NCBI GenBank assembly: GCA_037074705.1
Contig: CM073592.1
Coordinates: forward strand, 51,134,129 to 51,198,128
DNA length: 64,000 nucleotides
Direction of reading: 5' to 3'
DNA from: Zhengitettix transpicula
Lineage: Eukaryota > Arthropoda > Insecta > Orthoptera > Tetrigidae
A program made the translations under genes and the position numbers. How positions within the stretch are numbered: the stretch's first letter is position 1; every line of letters begins with the position of its first letter. The notes under the pieces were generated by a model. The model made no database searches and was not told the DNA's origin. It saw nothing but the letters and a program-made list of their open reading frames with translations. This document shows, piece after piece, positions 35,540 to 49,693 of the stretch.

Positions 35540-36848
35540 TACGAAATTTATGAAATTCATACATAAAATATAAGGCGTTAATAATCTTTTTACACTTTTA
35601 TTATCACATTATTTTAAGTAGCATTGAGTTTATTGTGTGATTGTTAATGTATTGTAATTATTTTATGTAAATTTTTTTTAAAAAAAATAACGTTTTTTGG
35701 ATACTGTTAAATGTTTATTAACAATTCGTTATACTTATTTATTTTTATCTTAGCTGGATTTAGTGGATTTATCGTGAGCATGATAATGATAGTAGTTAGT
35801 CTGGGATTAATTAAAAAAATAATGATATATCCTAGAATAGATTATTTCGAAACTAATAGTATTATTTTGTTTTAGAGGATGAGACTACAAATGTTTTCTT
35901 TGTTTAAAAACTGTCTTTTAGATTGAGCAGATCATGCAGACGATGACTGATTCTAAGCTTTGGAATAATTTTAGGTTCTCCTCAGTTGACAATTAATATT
36001 GGTTTAATGTAGTTATTTACGGCAGGGTGTTTATTATACACCAAAGTAAGAATAAAATTTACTTCAGTATCTCCTTAACCTTTTTCTTCCCTAAGCTCAA
36101 AAGACCATTGAAGGCTTGGACGACATACGGACTGTAATCTTCCACTACACATCGGAGTTTGTTATTAGAGTGCCACGTGGTTTGCGTAGTGTTTAACCTT
36201 CTGTTTCCTTCGCAGTTTTTCTCAACATGACTTGTGTGCCATTCTGGGAATCGAAATCGGAATACTTGGGATAACAAACTAAGAATTTTGAGTTTGTCTC
36301 CTCGATTGTGGGTTTGTGTCGTTCTACACAGCTCATGAGTTTAACATCAGCACGCGAAAGCAACAGTGTTTGCTGAAGCGTTGTATTTATATTGTAACTT
36401 CATTTTGTCTGTTATTTGCCTGTTCATTTAGTATACTTTTAACTTAGATGTATTATTGTTCAATATCGAGTCTTATGTGCGTTGTTCCTATTTGTTGTAC
36501 GTTTTTTATGTATTATGACAGGAATGTTCGTATTTCTGTTGTTGTTAATGTCAATGGTGCGTTTTTGAATGTAAGCTTCATTTGTATGCCACGTTGCTCG
36601 AGGATCAATGCTTTATTTAAGTTGATTTCTCGATGAGTTTCTGAATTTCTATTACAGACTTCAGGGCTTTGTAGACAGGACTTAGTAGATAATGTTTTAA
36701 TAAGCATACAATGTCAGTTATTGTATAATATGGATGTCAAATTAATTTGATTATCGAATCTCTCGACATAATGAGAAGTTATTTTTCATTACCTTATCCC
36801 CGCATTCGTTGTTGTGTTCTGACACTAATTGTATGTGACGGAAGCATT
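35540..36848. other. K1C upstream flank, no gene recognised
   Basis: Counterpart of 4171-5477 with more substitutions. It is followed by a SINE-like stump at 36849-36976 whose right two thirds are deleted, then AT-rich K2C flank to 37796. Confidence 0.4.
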
Positions 36849-37892
36849 TAAATGGGAGTTACCACCACGTTGATTACCCTAATATAGCCAGTTACTCAAA
36901 AAAAAATTCTACTGGTCGAGGCATGGAGGAGGATATGCTGCGTCCCCACAGAAAATCAGTTTCTCGCCATCTGCAAAGTTTATATATAATCGTAAACGTA
37001 ATAACCTATAATGTACTTACATACAAGATAAAATTTTGGGATTGAATTGGGATGAATTTTCTGTAGTCTTTATTTTTTAATCATCATATATATATCATAT
37101 ATATATTTCAGGAAATATGATAGGTTTTATTCATTACTAGGAATTATTGAAGAGTAATTTGAAAAAAACAAGGAAACTGTCTGACAGAAATAAATCCAAA
37201 ATGAAATTTTATTTATTAATTTTATTTTAATTAATAAACTTGTTACATCAAACGCTCTATCTGTGCTTATTTTTTTATAATTTGACCTTTTTTGTACTTT
37301 TTTTTTTAGAAATATTTATTATTTTATACATTGTAGTAGATAATGGAGCCGTTAGCTAAAATGAAATGAAATAAATTGCGAATCCTTCAAGTTTTTTTCT
37401 GTAAATATATTTAATTATAAATTTGGGCATAAATTTTGAATCTACTCGAAGCAACTGTGATGAAAACAACGGTATTAATATTTATATATATATATAATAT
37501 GGTATACGTCGAAGACATAAATCTTATCCTAGATTGAGTATCAACGTTATAAATGTTAATAAAATATTATATTGCAATTGAATTATTTATCAATTGTTTT
37601 ATAATTTAATTTCAACGATTTGTACTCAAACATTTTTTCTATTCTTCAGAGAAGGCTTTTAGATTCTAGGTGCTCAGATTTCTATGAAACAATTTCGAGA
37701 GATGTCATTAAGTAGCCTTTTTCAATGTGCATTTATCTGGAATGGCATGACTTGCCGATTAAAGTGAAATTCCTGTTAGTATTTCAGCAAACATATTTTA
37801 TTTAACAAGATGTACAACCATTAATGTGCATGTACATAGATACAATTACGTTGATAATTGATTAATTATAAAGTATTATTTGTTTAGGTGTT

Positions 37893-39471
37893 CTAGTAGA
37901 ACTCTCTATTCTCAGGTATCATGTTTTCATAGGGGGAAGGTAGCGGACGGTGTTCGATACAAAAAGCATCACATTCAGCTAGGGTGTCAAATCTGAAATA
38001 AGGGAATTAGTATTCATTATTTAAAATTACAATATTGTCTTTTAAAATTCTCCATGTTTTCATTGTTGAAATATTCAACCAATTTTGTCATAGATTTTTA
38101 CTCATTATCGTTTAATATACATTCAAAAAAAGTTAAGTTGCAACTTGAGGAGACGGCACATTTCATTCATGAATATTTTTTTTTACTGTTGTATTGTTTT
38201 TCTCCAGACCGTTTTCTGACTAATTATTCTTTTGTTTGCTATCATTCAATCACTGATTAATTTGGAAACGCGAGAGACTGACAGTTGAAATACAATGTAA
38301 AAGTAATGTTAAGATTTGTTATTTTTGGCTTGAGCTTATTGATGGTTTCGTATTAACAAAATGGTGTATGTAATAACTAAAATGCACAATATTAAAATAC
38401 TGTGTATAGTTTACCTGTTTGCGTTCCCTGCACATCCACCGAAACTAAAACTATGACAACTCCTAGTCTCTATGTTGTAGTAGTATTTATGTTTCAAAGG
38501 CGTACAGGAGTATCCCACATCGGGCTGCAGTTGACAGACTGTTGGCATCTTGGCGTATACGTCAGTGTAGAAAATGGCTGTTATAAAATAATTTCCTTAT
38601 AAACACAAATGTATGTACATAAATATCGTTCCATAGAATGGACATTGGTCGTCAATGATGTCTGTGTAGGGATTAGTTTTTTAATTTCACCTTGTGCTCG
38701 TTACTTTACCTTATCTTAATTGAATAAATTAGTATTCAACTCACTTTCAAGGAGGAATGAGTAAATGTTACATAACTTTATAAAGAATGACATGAAAGAA
38801 TTTTTTATATTAACGTCAAAATATTTCGTCTTCTTTGACTAAATAGACCCCATTCCCATGTATGGATCATTTGAATGAAATTGTATATGGTAAAGTTAAT
38901 GGGTTTCAGACAAACGCAGCAGGAAAACTATCATGATTTAAAATAGTGGCAGAAATGACTGTAATAATCCATGTGAAATAGAGATATAACGATGCTTGTT
39001 AAAATAATGCGGAGGCAACCGATATTGGAGGCTATTTCTCAAGTTTTGAAATCGCTGGTCAAATCCAAATTTATTCACTTCGACACGAGAAAAAGACTGG
39101 GCTTGTTGTAATATTAGCAAAATGGCGATATTGGAGTCAACTCTATACTTTTTGTGGTCGCTACGTTGATCTATTTCAGCTCCGACGTTATTGATTGCCA
39201 CGGGTTAATTATTTTTTTACGTTTGCTATCTACTATTATATTACTATAACTTATTACTTGAGAAACACTGGCTGTATATTCTATAATTCTAAATATTCTT
39301 GACTGAGTGAAATATTTTATCCATATTAGAGAAATTTAATTTCTCCTTTAATATTGTACAAATCTATGGTGAAAATTCAAATGTTAAATGTAACTAAAAT
39401 ACTTGTATTTTCATACTTATGAATAAAGCTATAGCCAGCAGGTTAAAAGCGGTGTATCCCGTCTTAAACAT
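37893..39471 (-). CDS. Kunitz-type secreted protein, K2C (three exons)
   Basis: The joined exons are 39417-39471, 38415-38577 and 37893-37992, 105 codons. Same plan as K2A with small changes: SCHSFSF for SCHRFSF in exon 2, FDTLAECDAFC in exon 3, and PLPSPYENM in the tail. Nine-residue first loop and Thr at the predicted P1 are kept. Splice sites and frame are intact. Confidence 0.87.
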
Positions 39472-39702
39472 GATGACTGTGTGCTGCTGCAGAAGACGAT
39501 GAACTGAACGCAAACTCTCTGAAACTAAGCATTTTACTTCGTACATCGTAAAACAGAATCATATGACAGCAGGTCTAGCAATAATTTTTATGGAACTTAA
39601 ACGCGGTGGTATCCAAACAACTGACATTTAATATGTATAAAAATGTGCAATAAATATAAACGTTCATATATAAAAAATAAGGCGATATAATTATTTTTAC
39701 AT

Positions 39703-40972
39703 TTTTATTACCACATTCTTTCGAGTCGCATTCAGTTTATTGTGTGATTATTCAGATATTTTAATTATTTTATTAAACCTGATTTTTTAAACACCATGTT
39801 TTAATGGATACTGTTAAATGTTTATTAAATAGCTGCGTGGCCGTCGTTTCCCTTGTACTTATTTATATAAACCTGAAAAAGTATTCAATTCTATATTAAT
39901 CTTCTGTCAAGAAGTGATTTAACCTAAATCTAACCGTTCCTAGTTCCGTGCATACTTTCGACCGATAGTGGATTAATTGAACAGCTATAAAATAAACCTT
40001 TATTGCATCAATGAATAAGAAAGTTAGCCAATACAGACCAAAAAGGTAATATAAATACCACACAGATGTGTTAACAAAAAAGGTAATATAAATACCACAC
40101 TAGTGGTAAATAATTGTTTATTTTTCTGGATCTCCGTTATAAAATTTACTATTTTACAATCTTCATTCTTTGAATACCACCTAGACTAGCATAAAAATTA
40201 CTATGGATAATAATATATTAATTTAATTTATTTTCCTGAGTTTTCAAATTAGGAAATATGTTTTGCATCAAATATGTGCATATGATTTCATATCATCAAA
40301 TCATGCTAAAAATTCACTATATATTTACGATTAATTATTCCGGAGATTTGGTAATTAAAAAGAAGAATTTTGGCTTACTCCTAGAAGTAGAAGTTTCTGT
40401 TCCTAATGTTATTCTTATCTTTATTTTAGATATGATACTTAAACTCTATCTGAATTAAAATCTCAGATAATTAACCAGGTAGATTGAATAAAACGAAATA
40501 AATACATTCCAATTATTTCTTTTATAAACTTGGACACTTTTATTAACTGTAATATACTGTCACGTACATGTAGAAGATAAAGTAATTACTCTCGATTGAG
40601 GATCAGAGTTCTACAAAATTGCAAATAAATTTATTTTCCTTTTCTTTATAAATTAATTCAACGATTTAACTTGTGTTATTCAATTCGACACAGACAGATT
40701 TTGAATGTGTAGAATGTTTTATATAGTGTAATAGATTGTGGAAACTAAGTTCTCTATGTAACAATTTTTATAACAAAGACAATATATTAAGAGACCCTTT
40801 TCAAACTGTATTATTATCAAACACGTTGCGTAGAGTAAAAGACCTGTTAATATATCATTGACATTTATCAAGGAGTACAACCATGACTGTTGAATTACAT
40901 AGATACAATAAATATTGATTGTTTATCTATTTTTTAATTTTATATGGTCTAGTGTCTTCTTTTCTTTAATTT
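39703..40972. other. K2C-K3C intergenic region
   Basis: Counterpart of 8680-9949 with the direct repeat at about 40040-40100. No gene supported. Confidence 0.4.
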
Positions 40973-43664
40973 TTATTTGTGGACGAAGGTGAATATTTTC
41001 TGGTGGAGTATTGTTAATGTATTTTTCCTATTAGGTGGACTAAAATATTCATACTGAGATTTTGTGTCAAATCTGAAATAAACGAAATTGTAATCAGTAA
41101 ATGAGTTGAAAATTCTCCCTTAAATGGTTTTCATTTCTGAAAGCAATGTTAGGGTAAGTAGTTAAAAATGGACAGTAATATTGGGGTGGGACAATTTTTG
41201 CTATTTATATTATATTGGTCACCGTTTAATATCTATTAAATAAAATTGTATATAATAAAAAATATTATTCAGGAAAATATTTTAATCCTTTCCGGGATAA
41301 CATTTTAGAAATGGATTTGTTTTCTTCTGAGATTCTTTTGCTTGTTGTTTTCAAGTAATATTATAATTATTAGCATTAAGTTTAAGTGACTACGCATTTT
41401 CCTATTTTTTATAGTTTGGTGGATGACGAGAATTGATTTTGAAATGCGAGCGAGTGATAAATTTTATGTGAAAAATTAATCAGGAACAATAAAAAATTCC
41501 GGTATTATTTACATTTTGAAATTTCGTTATTCTATGTTCCTCGAGACTAAATTCTTGGTCCTGTACATGTCATACTTTATATTGATGATCTTCCAGAATT
41601 CGTGCTTTCTACGCGAGCCACAAATATTAATAATTTCAAATATAAGTATGGATAATTTTGTTAGGAACGTAAACTGAACTCTGTACATTCTAAATGTATG
41701 GTTTTAGGATAATATATTATCACCAAATATTTATCAAACTTATCTTGTCCAGTTCATAGCGTATGCTATGAACAGTTCTCCAGTTCTCAAGATACAAAAG
41801 CGTGCCATTATAATACTTTCTACTACGGTTTATAAATGTAGTTGTGAATCGTGTTTCAGAAATTTGCAAATACTAACTTTAGCCTGTGTCCATATTCACG
41901 AAGGTTCGTACAGTGGAACATGAATCTGTTCCCAACTTATGGAGAAATTCTCTAATATGCGGCTTAGAAATCAATCATCTCAACAAGAGCAGTATTCACC
42001 AAACAGAGATAGTTTTATACAGAGGTTTTCCTCCAGAGGTAACCAACAATTATCTCTACCAGAATTTTCCGTATTACGTTCCCAAAATAATAAACATTTT
42101 TTAATCAAAAGTCTAGAGTCTGTCGATATTTAAACTATTTATTTCGTCACTATGTTTATTTATGTTTAGATTTTTCTGATTTTTTCATTGTTTCTTCGCA
42201 GAACGTCCAACAGCTTCTACATAAGAGCAGATTCCTCGTCGTTCAGTACCGTGAGGTTGACTTGAGACTGTTCTGTTTCTTTACTTCTTACTGTTCGATG
42301 TGTTTAATTTCGTATGTCGTAAAGTTCCGTATTTAGTAATTTGGAATAAATTGTCTAAAATTATTTAATTGGGTGCGTTTTAATTTGTATGAATTCTCCA
42401 TAATTATTATAATTAGCGCTATAATATTTTAAATGATATTAAGTAATGTAAATATTGTTATGTAACTCAGGAAAACTTTTTGTCCATGATTTTTGGTTAT
42501 GTATACATAAACTTCTCTTCATTAATAAAGATTTCTTCTAACAGTTATTACATAATTTGTAGTAATAACGTATCCTATTTCTTTATTCTAAGACTAATGC
42601 TATAAATGAACCAAATATTCCTATTTTTTGACTTGTGCTTGCTGACGATTTTGTTTATAATTCCATATAGGTCTCTGCGTCAACCAAAACTAGCCATATA
42701 AAAAATTGTGTGTAGTTCCCTTTACATCCTCCGTAAATAAATACGTGGCATTTTCATGTGATAACGTTGTAGTAGTAGCTTTTCGCATAAGTCAGACAGA
42801 TTCCCGAATCTTGTCACGGTTTGGTCTCGAGTATCCGCCAATGATGCAAATTACTGTTGTAAATTAATTTTCGTATTAATCAAAAGATGTATACAAAAAT
42901 AATGTTCCTAAATTAACCAATAATTTTAAAGATCAAAAACTTTTTGTATTCAGCCTTATTGACTAAATACAATTTAAACATATGTATTACCATTACAATG
43001 AATTTGTATACGATAATTATGAATGTTGATGGGTTTGGAAAATAACCTTACATTTATATATCGGCAACAATCACTGTCACTATCAAAGGGGAATAGGGAG
43101 AACGATTTTTGTAAATATAGTGCGTAGGTGAGTGATATTGGAGAGTAGTCCTCGGGTTTTGGGTTCTTTGACATGAGATGCTGGTTAAAGCCATATTTAG
43201 TCTCTTTAACGTGAAATTGGTTAATTCAATAATAACGAAATTGGCGACATTGGAGTCAAATAGATCATTTATGAGGTCTTTAAGTCGATCTGTTACAGTC
43301 CCAACGTTATTGAGTGAGTGAAACACCAGTTAATGATTAATTATGGCTGCTCTCTACTACTATATTGTATAAATAAATACCTGGGAAACAATGCATTGTG
43401 TAATTCTGAGAATACGTCCTTAAATTGAATATAATGATTTCATCCGAGTGAAATATTCCAGTTTTCTCCACGGTTGAAAAAATTACTGCCAACTTTCATA
43501 ATGTACAAATAGATGGTGAAAATTTAAATGATAAGTAGAACTAAAAGTCGTTTGGTTTTCATACTTATGAAAAAAACGATAACGAGAAGGTTAAAAGCGG
43601 CCAATCTGACCTTAAATGATGAGGAACTTAACGCAAACTGAGAAACTAAGGATTTTGCTTTCAT
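40973..43664 (-). pseudogene. Decayed Kunitz gene K3 (unit C)
   Basis: Exon pieces at 43565-43664, 42706-42853 and 40973-41072. Exon 1 has a deletion of about 20 bases compared with A and B, so the upstream ATG (43664) now gives MKAKSLVSQFALSSSSFKV before the hydrophobic core. Exon 2 carries the shared frameshift and TGA at the first cysteine plus the extra TGA (42754-42756) also seen in unit B. Exon 3 lacks both cysteines. Confidence 0.8.
41542..42133 (+). mobile_element. Reverse transcriptase relic inside K3 intron 2 (unit C)
   Basis: Counterpart of 10520-11112 with a few extra substitutions. Confidence 0.7.
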
Positions 43665-43756
43665 ACATCGTAAAACACAATCAGAAGAAAGCAGTTCTAA
43701 TATTATTTTCTATGGTACTGGTAGTCGTAACCAAATTGCTAACATTTAATATGCAG

Positions 43757-45026
43757 GAAACTAAGGTTCCCATCCTGAGAGAGAAGCCTGCGAGAGGATT
43801 CTCTCGCAAGTAACCTGCGAGGGATTTGTCTCTCGCAGGCAGAACCTTGTAGGAGAGATACTAAGGGGATACCTTAGGGTATGCAGGTTTTTCTAGGGTT
43901 TTCCCTGCATTTCTTTAGGCGAATGCCGGGTAGGATCCTTAAACCATAGCCCGGGGGCCCTAGTAACCCTTGGCTAGCTTCCTCTACCCTTCCGCATCCC
44001 CCCTTTCAAATCCCTTCCTATGCTATTAAAGGGGAGTTGCCCAATGTGGATCACCCTCATGTAGCCTGTTGCCCTAAAAAAATAAAAAAATAAATAAAAA
44101 GTATGCCATTTCCTTCAAAGATTTAGCCTGCGAGATGATTCTCTCGAAGGTAACTTGCGAGGGATGTTCTCTCGCAGGCAGAACCTTTTAGGAGAGAAAC
44201 GAAGGCGGTGCCTTTGGGTATGCCTTATCCTCTCCGTTTTTGAACTAAGGTTCCTACAAGTCGAGGCACCTCGGCCTGTTTTGAGAGGTGTATTGTTCCG
44301 GGGTCGCAGACTTTGGGCATACGGTAAGAATTGTCCGGTATTCCCATTGGAATAGTCGGCCAACTGCCTCCTAAACTGGTCGAGGCACTGAGAAGGGAAT
44401 GCTACGTCCCCACAGCAAACTCCTCTCCCGCTATCGGAAGGGCGTGGGACAAGTACCAAATGCCCGACCTACCCGATGCAGGTTTATCTAGGGTTTTCCT
44501 TGCATTTCTTTAGGCGAATGCCGGGTAGGTTCCTTAAAATATAGCCCTGGGACCCTAGTAACCCTATGCTACTTTCCTCTACCCTTCCGCATCCCCCCTT
44601 TTCAAATCCCTTCCTATGCTATTAAAGGGGAATTACAACCATGGGGATTACCCTCATGTAGCCTCTTCCACCGCCACCCCCCAAAAAAAATAAAAAATAA
44701 AGGGAAGTTCATTGGAATAGTCGGCCAGTTGCGTCCATAGTTGGTCAAGGCTTACTGAAGGAAATGTTGCGTCCTCATAGCAAACACTCTCTCGCCATCG
44801 GAAGGGCATTGGACAAGTACCGAAAAACCTGTTGCAGAATGTCCTGCATCACTTTTAGGCGAATGCCGGATAGGATCCAGAAACGATAGAACAGGGAACC
44901 TAGATAACCCTTGGCTACCTTCCTTTACTGTCCGAATCCCCTCCTTCGTATGCTATTAAAGGGTAGTTGCCACGCTGTGGATCACCCTCATGTAGCCTAT
45001 TACACTAATAAACGAGAGATGGCCAG
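43757..45026 (+). mobile_element. Cluster of SINE-like repeats (unit C)
   Basis: Very close to the cluster at 31901-33171, sharing the same missing internal copy relative to unit A. Inverted repeats CCTGCGAGAG / CTCTCGCAGG lie near 43787-43840. Confidence 0.7.
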
Positions 45027-45962
45027 TGAAATTAACACACAATAAATATCTGTTATAATAATATTATTTTAATGACAATTTTGGCAATTGTGTCTTATCT
45101 TCGAAAACTTTATTCAAAATAAAACTTAATGACAAAAATCTAGATTGAACTTACATAAAATTCATTAAATTGGGTTGAATTTGCAATAGTCTTTATTTTT
45201 TTAATCTTATATATATTAAACTAACGATCATACGAATGTACGGAAGTATGATCAGGTTATTTCATTGTTACGAATTCGTAAAGATGGACTTAAAAAATAC
45301 AAGGAAAATCACTAGCAGGAAAAATTCAAAAAATAATTTCATTTTGATAATTTTTAATGTATTTGATCAACTTTTTCCACAAGACACTTTATTTTTACGT
45401 GTTTTTTTTAAGAATTTGGCCATTTTTTTAGAGTGATATCGGAAATTTCGTTTTATGTATATATGCATTTTTATTACCTCACACATTGCAATGGATAATG
45501 GAGCCGTTAGCTAAAATGAAATTAAATATATTGCGAATGCTTATGTTATTTTCTGTAAATATATTTAATTATAAATTTAAACAATCAACTGTGATGACTA
45601 CAAATGTATTAATATTAATATATAATGTGGCATAAGTCGAAGACAAAAATCTTAACCTATCCCGAGTATCAACGTTCTACACTATATTATTTAGCCATGC
45701 AATTTAATTTGTATTTAATTGTTTTCAGGCGGCTTTTAACTGTGTAGTATTTTGGATTTAAGGTGCTCATATTTCTATGGACCAATTTCGACATTTAATA
45801 TACTTTTTCAAACTCCACCAATCTGAAAAAGCACTGTCGTTGCGTAGTAAAAAATTCCAGTTACAATTCACCAAACATATTTTATTTAACAAGTTATACA
45901 ATCATGAATGTTCATGTACATAGATACTATAAAAGTGAATACGTATTTATTCTACATAACTG

Positions 45963-47327
45963 TTAGAAATATGGTACATAGTATCTTCTATTCTGAATAT
46001 TTCCACTTTCGTCAGAGGATGAATCTTGATCTAAGGATTCGTTGTCTATTTCTGACTTTCGATTACGTATACATGTATCTTCACATTCACTTTTGGTTCC
46101 AAATCTGGAATAAATCAATTTGTATTCGATTATTTACAACTTATAAAACCCCCCCATAAATTGTTTTCATTTTCTGAAAGTAATGTTAAGGATAGTAGCT
46201 GAAAATATAGAAAAATATTGACTTGGAACAGTTTTTGCAATTAATTTTTAATTGTTATCGTTTAATCTCTATTACATAAAGTCTAATATATGAGCAAAAA
46301 TATAAACTAAGATAATTTGAAGTTTGAGAACACGTATTAGGAATTAATAGCTTTCTTTTCAGTTTTTTGGGGGAATTATTTATCAGTCACGTTATAATTC
46401 TTAGGTTTAATCTTTTCGTAATTGCGTAAACTTTTTATTGTTATTATTCGATTGGTGAGTTAAAGTAATGAGAGTCTAAATGCATTTAAGAAAAAAATAT
46501 TTTACAAAATAAACCATCAGTAACGTTTATATTTCCAATATTATTTTACAAATTCCATTTGTTTCTATACATTTTGACTTGTGCTTCCTCCCGGTATTAT
46601 TTATAATTAATGAAAAAATGTAAATGATATACGCAAACAGAGAAAATAGAAAACTTATGTATAGTTTACCTGTTGGGGTTACCGGCACATCCACCGTAAT
46701 AAAATATCTCACAATTGCCAGTCCTTAAGTTGTAGTAGTAATTTAGAAACCCAGCCAAGCAGGGTCCCTGATCAGCCTGGAATTGGCAACGAAAAGGAAC
46801 CACGGAGTTGCCACGAATGTCGCAAATATCTGTTACAAATTAATGTTCTTATAAACACAATTGTATGTACATAAATTTCTGTCTGTAAATTTGACGCTCT
46901 TTTTGTAGTAGTCAAACTTTTGCATTCAGTCTTGTTTAGATTTAGAAATTTAAATTCACTTTGGCTATTTACTTTCGAAAATATTCTTTCAACTTACCAT
47001 CAATGATTATGAATTGCATACACGAGGAGTAAATGACGTATTTCTTTATCAATATTACCTTGAAAGAATTTATATTTTCAAATTAAAATATATTCTGTTA
47101 ATGACTAATTAGACCCTAAGCAACTGAATTACCATTTGAATGAATCTGTGTGCGGAAACTAAGTTTTAAATATAACGATTATCAAGTAAACGTAGCACCA
47201 AATTATTCTGAATTTTGATTTGTGTCTTTATACAATAGACAAATAGAACTCAATATACTTATATTTTCATACTTATGAATAAGAGTATTGCCAGCAGGTT
47301 AACAGCTGTGAATCCCTTCTTAATCAT
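45963..47327 (-). CDS. Kunitz-type secreted protein, K4C (three exons)
   Basis: The joined exons are 47273-47327, 46670-46829 and 45963-46104, 118 codons. Signal peptide MIKKGFTAVNLLAILLFI. Exon 2 has CQFQADQGPCLAGFLNYYYN, with Gly-Phe-Leu where K4A has Arg-Phe-Ile just after P1. Exon 3 begins RFGTKSECEDTC and ends YVPYF. Canonical spacing; Leu at the predicted P1; one extra cysteine before the domain. The candidate initiator word is shortened as in K4A. Confidence 0.87.
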
Positions 47328-48224
47328 GATGACTGTGTGCTGCTGCTCCTGACGTTCAACTGAATGCAAACACTCTGAAACTAAGGATTTTACTTTCGTA
47401 CATCGTAAAAACTGTTTCAGATGACAGCAGCCTAGCATAATTTTTTATGGAACTTAATCCCGTTGGTAGCCAAGCACCTGACATTTATAAAAATTTACAA
47501 AATATATAAACATTCATACATAAAATGTAAGGCGATAATAATCTTTTTCCTTTTTTATTATCACATCTTTCGAGTAGCATTGAGTTTATTGTGTCATTAT
47601 TCTGGTATTGTTATTCTTTTATGTAAACCTGTCTTTTTAACCACAACGTTTTAATGAATACCATTAAGTGATTATTGACAATTCGTAATATTTATATAAC
47701 GAACTTTTTATATATTAGAAGGATTTAGTAGTTCTTGCATCACAATTCTAGTGATAATAATAAGTTTGGGATAATGATATCAGTGAAGTAATAATTAATT
47801 AAAAAATAATAATTTGAAGCAGAGTAGACGATTTGGAAAAAATAATGTTATTTTAGAGGGTAAGTATCCCTTACTGCCTGGTATGATTTACAAAGTTATT
47901 CACTTCGTAATTCTTATTTAAAAATAAAATATACTGAGTTAATTTTTATCCTAGTTGGATTTAGTAAATTTATCACCTGCATGATAGTGATAACGTTTCT
48001 GGGATAATGAAATCGGTGAATTTCTGATAAATTTAAGAAATATTGAAATATGGGAGATTAGATCACTGTAAAACCGTTTTCCACACTGCCAGTTACGATT
48101 TTCACTGTTCTTCTCAGCTTAATAACTCTCTTTTAGATTGAGTATATCCTAGCAGCCGAGTTTCAGAATTCCTATTATAGACCACAAGGGGGTTGCAATA
48201 ATGTTTTAATTAGCATAAAATGTC
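47328..48224. other. K4C upstream flank
   Basis: Counterpart of 16820-17721. No gene seen. Confidence 0.45.
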
Positions 48225-49608
48225 AGGTAAAACTTCCTTCGTTCCTTTGTAGTCGGGACTGATCTTATTTACGTTAGTGTCACTAGCAACATCCAAACGC
48301 TAGGCCGCGTTATTTGTGCTCAAAACATCCAGTGAGGCGAAATCTGTCTAACAGGCTGGTGTCACAAACTGTAAGCCTGGAAACAGTTCCGTCATCAACC
48401 ATTATCTGTGATGCTAATCAAGACAATCATATCTGTCAAGAAGCAGCACCTTGTCATATGCTAAGATGGTGGCGAGATTCTCAACCCCGGACAAAGCTGC
48501 AGCAATTCAAGTGGAAGCAGTAGAACCCCCGCCAATGGATTTGTACCTTCAGCTCTAGCAGTCAATGTAGATTCTCAAAACTGAAAGTCATATCAAGAAT
48601 ATCTAACAGTAGAATCTGTGTTTTCCTTTCTAAAAAAAAGTAAGATGTTAACCTAACGAATTTAACAAAAAAAATTTCAGTGCGGAACAGCATTGTGCTG
48701 TCAGACTCCTAATAACGATACGTATCAGAGCAATACTGTCGAACGTGTACCCATCCATCTCTAATGAGATGGTAAAGAAAGTACTGAACAACATAAATAT
48801 TCAACCAGATCATAATATCACATTTATTAAAGCTAGATACGATGACCCTCGTTTTGCACATATATTATGCTTTCGTCGGCAATTCTTTATAGACCCAGAG
48901 CACCTACCTGACTCGGCAGTTATTAATTACGATGATTGTAACTACCGAAACTTTCTCACACTACATAACAAAATATGTTTCAACTGTAAGGAAACAGGCC
49001 ATTTCGCGATCAACTGTATAACGAAAATTATATGAACAATAACAATCCAGCTACCCAGAATACAGATGAAACGGAACCTCTATGAACCTTACTCAACCGA
49101 GAAGGAATCTATTCCAATCACCTCAACCAAGAAGAGACCCCTATCCACTACATCACCTACCCGGACTGACAATAGCAAAAACACAAGGTCCCAACCAATC
49201 GCTGATAGCCTAAAAGGAAAAGTACAGAAGAAATCTAAATCAGTGGACCTTGACCGTATCACAGGCATACAAGAAGCTCTCAAACCAGCGCGCGGTCCAA
49301 TAGAAAAAGACCTTACTGAACCTCACATAAATTTTTAACAAACAGCCCTATTCTTATTTAACATATTTCCATAGGAATTGCTTTATTCAAAGCCATGGAA
49401 GGAGTCAAACGTCACTCACGGATTGCTCTCATCGCACCAAATGAATCTGAAAATTCTCAAGGCATAGCGGAACCCGTTCTGTCAACACGTACTCTACAGT
49501 TTCTTATAACCGTGCATTCACTCACCATAAATTACCAGCTGAAAAATCTTCTATAACAAAATCACGGGGTACTGGACAAAGAAATGTCTCGAGATCATGG
49601 ATCATATA
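48225..49608 (+). mobile_element. Non-LTR retrotransposon relic, gag-like part and linker
   Basis: The frame 48745-49035 carries the same CCHC knuckle (CFNCKETGHFAINC) as the copy at 18224, followed by the ORF1 C-terminal part and the ORF2 linker. The reverse transcriptase is cut out at CCAGCTGAAA/AATCTTC near 49543, the same junction as near 1184. Dead element. Confidence 0.75.
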
Positions 49609-49693
49609 TCAGGTAACAGGTTAAATGAGGGTAATCCACATGGTGGCAACTCCCCTTTAATAGCATAGGAATGGATTTGAAAGGGAGGATGCG
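49609..49693 (-). mobile_element. Reversed SINE-like 3' tail at unit D boundary
   Basis: Third occurrence of the junction described at 1393-1478. Confidence 0.65.

Larger units (their letters stand above)
33560..45026. repeat. Duplicated block C: K4/K1-K2-K3pseudo plus SINE-like cluster
   Basis: Left part matches the K4 flank, right part the K1 flank (offset near 31,022 from unit A). It shares two deletions with unit D (near 36976 and in K3 exon 1), so C and D are closer to each other there than to A and B. Confidence 0.85.
45027..49693. repeat. Duplicated block: K4 plus retrotransposon (second copy)
   Basis: Matches 14521-20631, minus the reverse transcriptase part of the retrotransposon. 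Includes the unrecognised 66-codon frame at 45236-45436. Confidence 0.85.
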
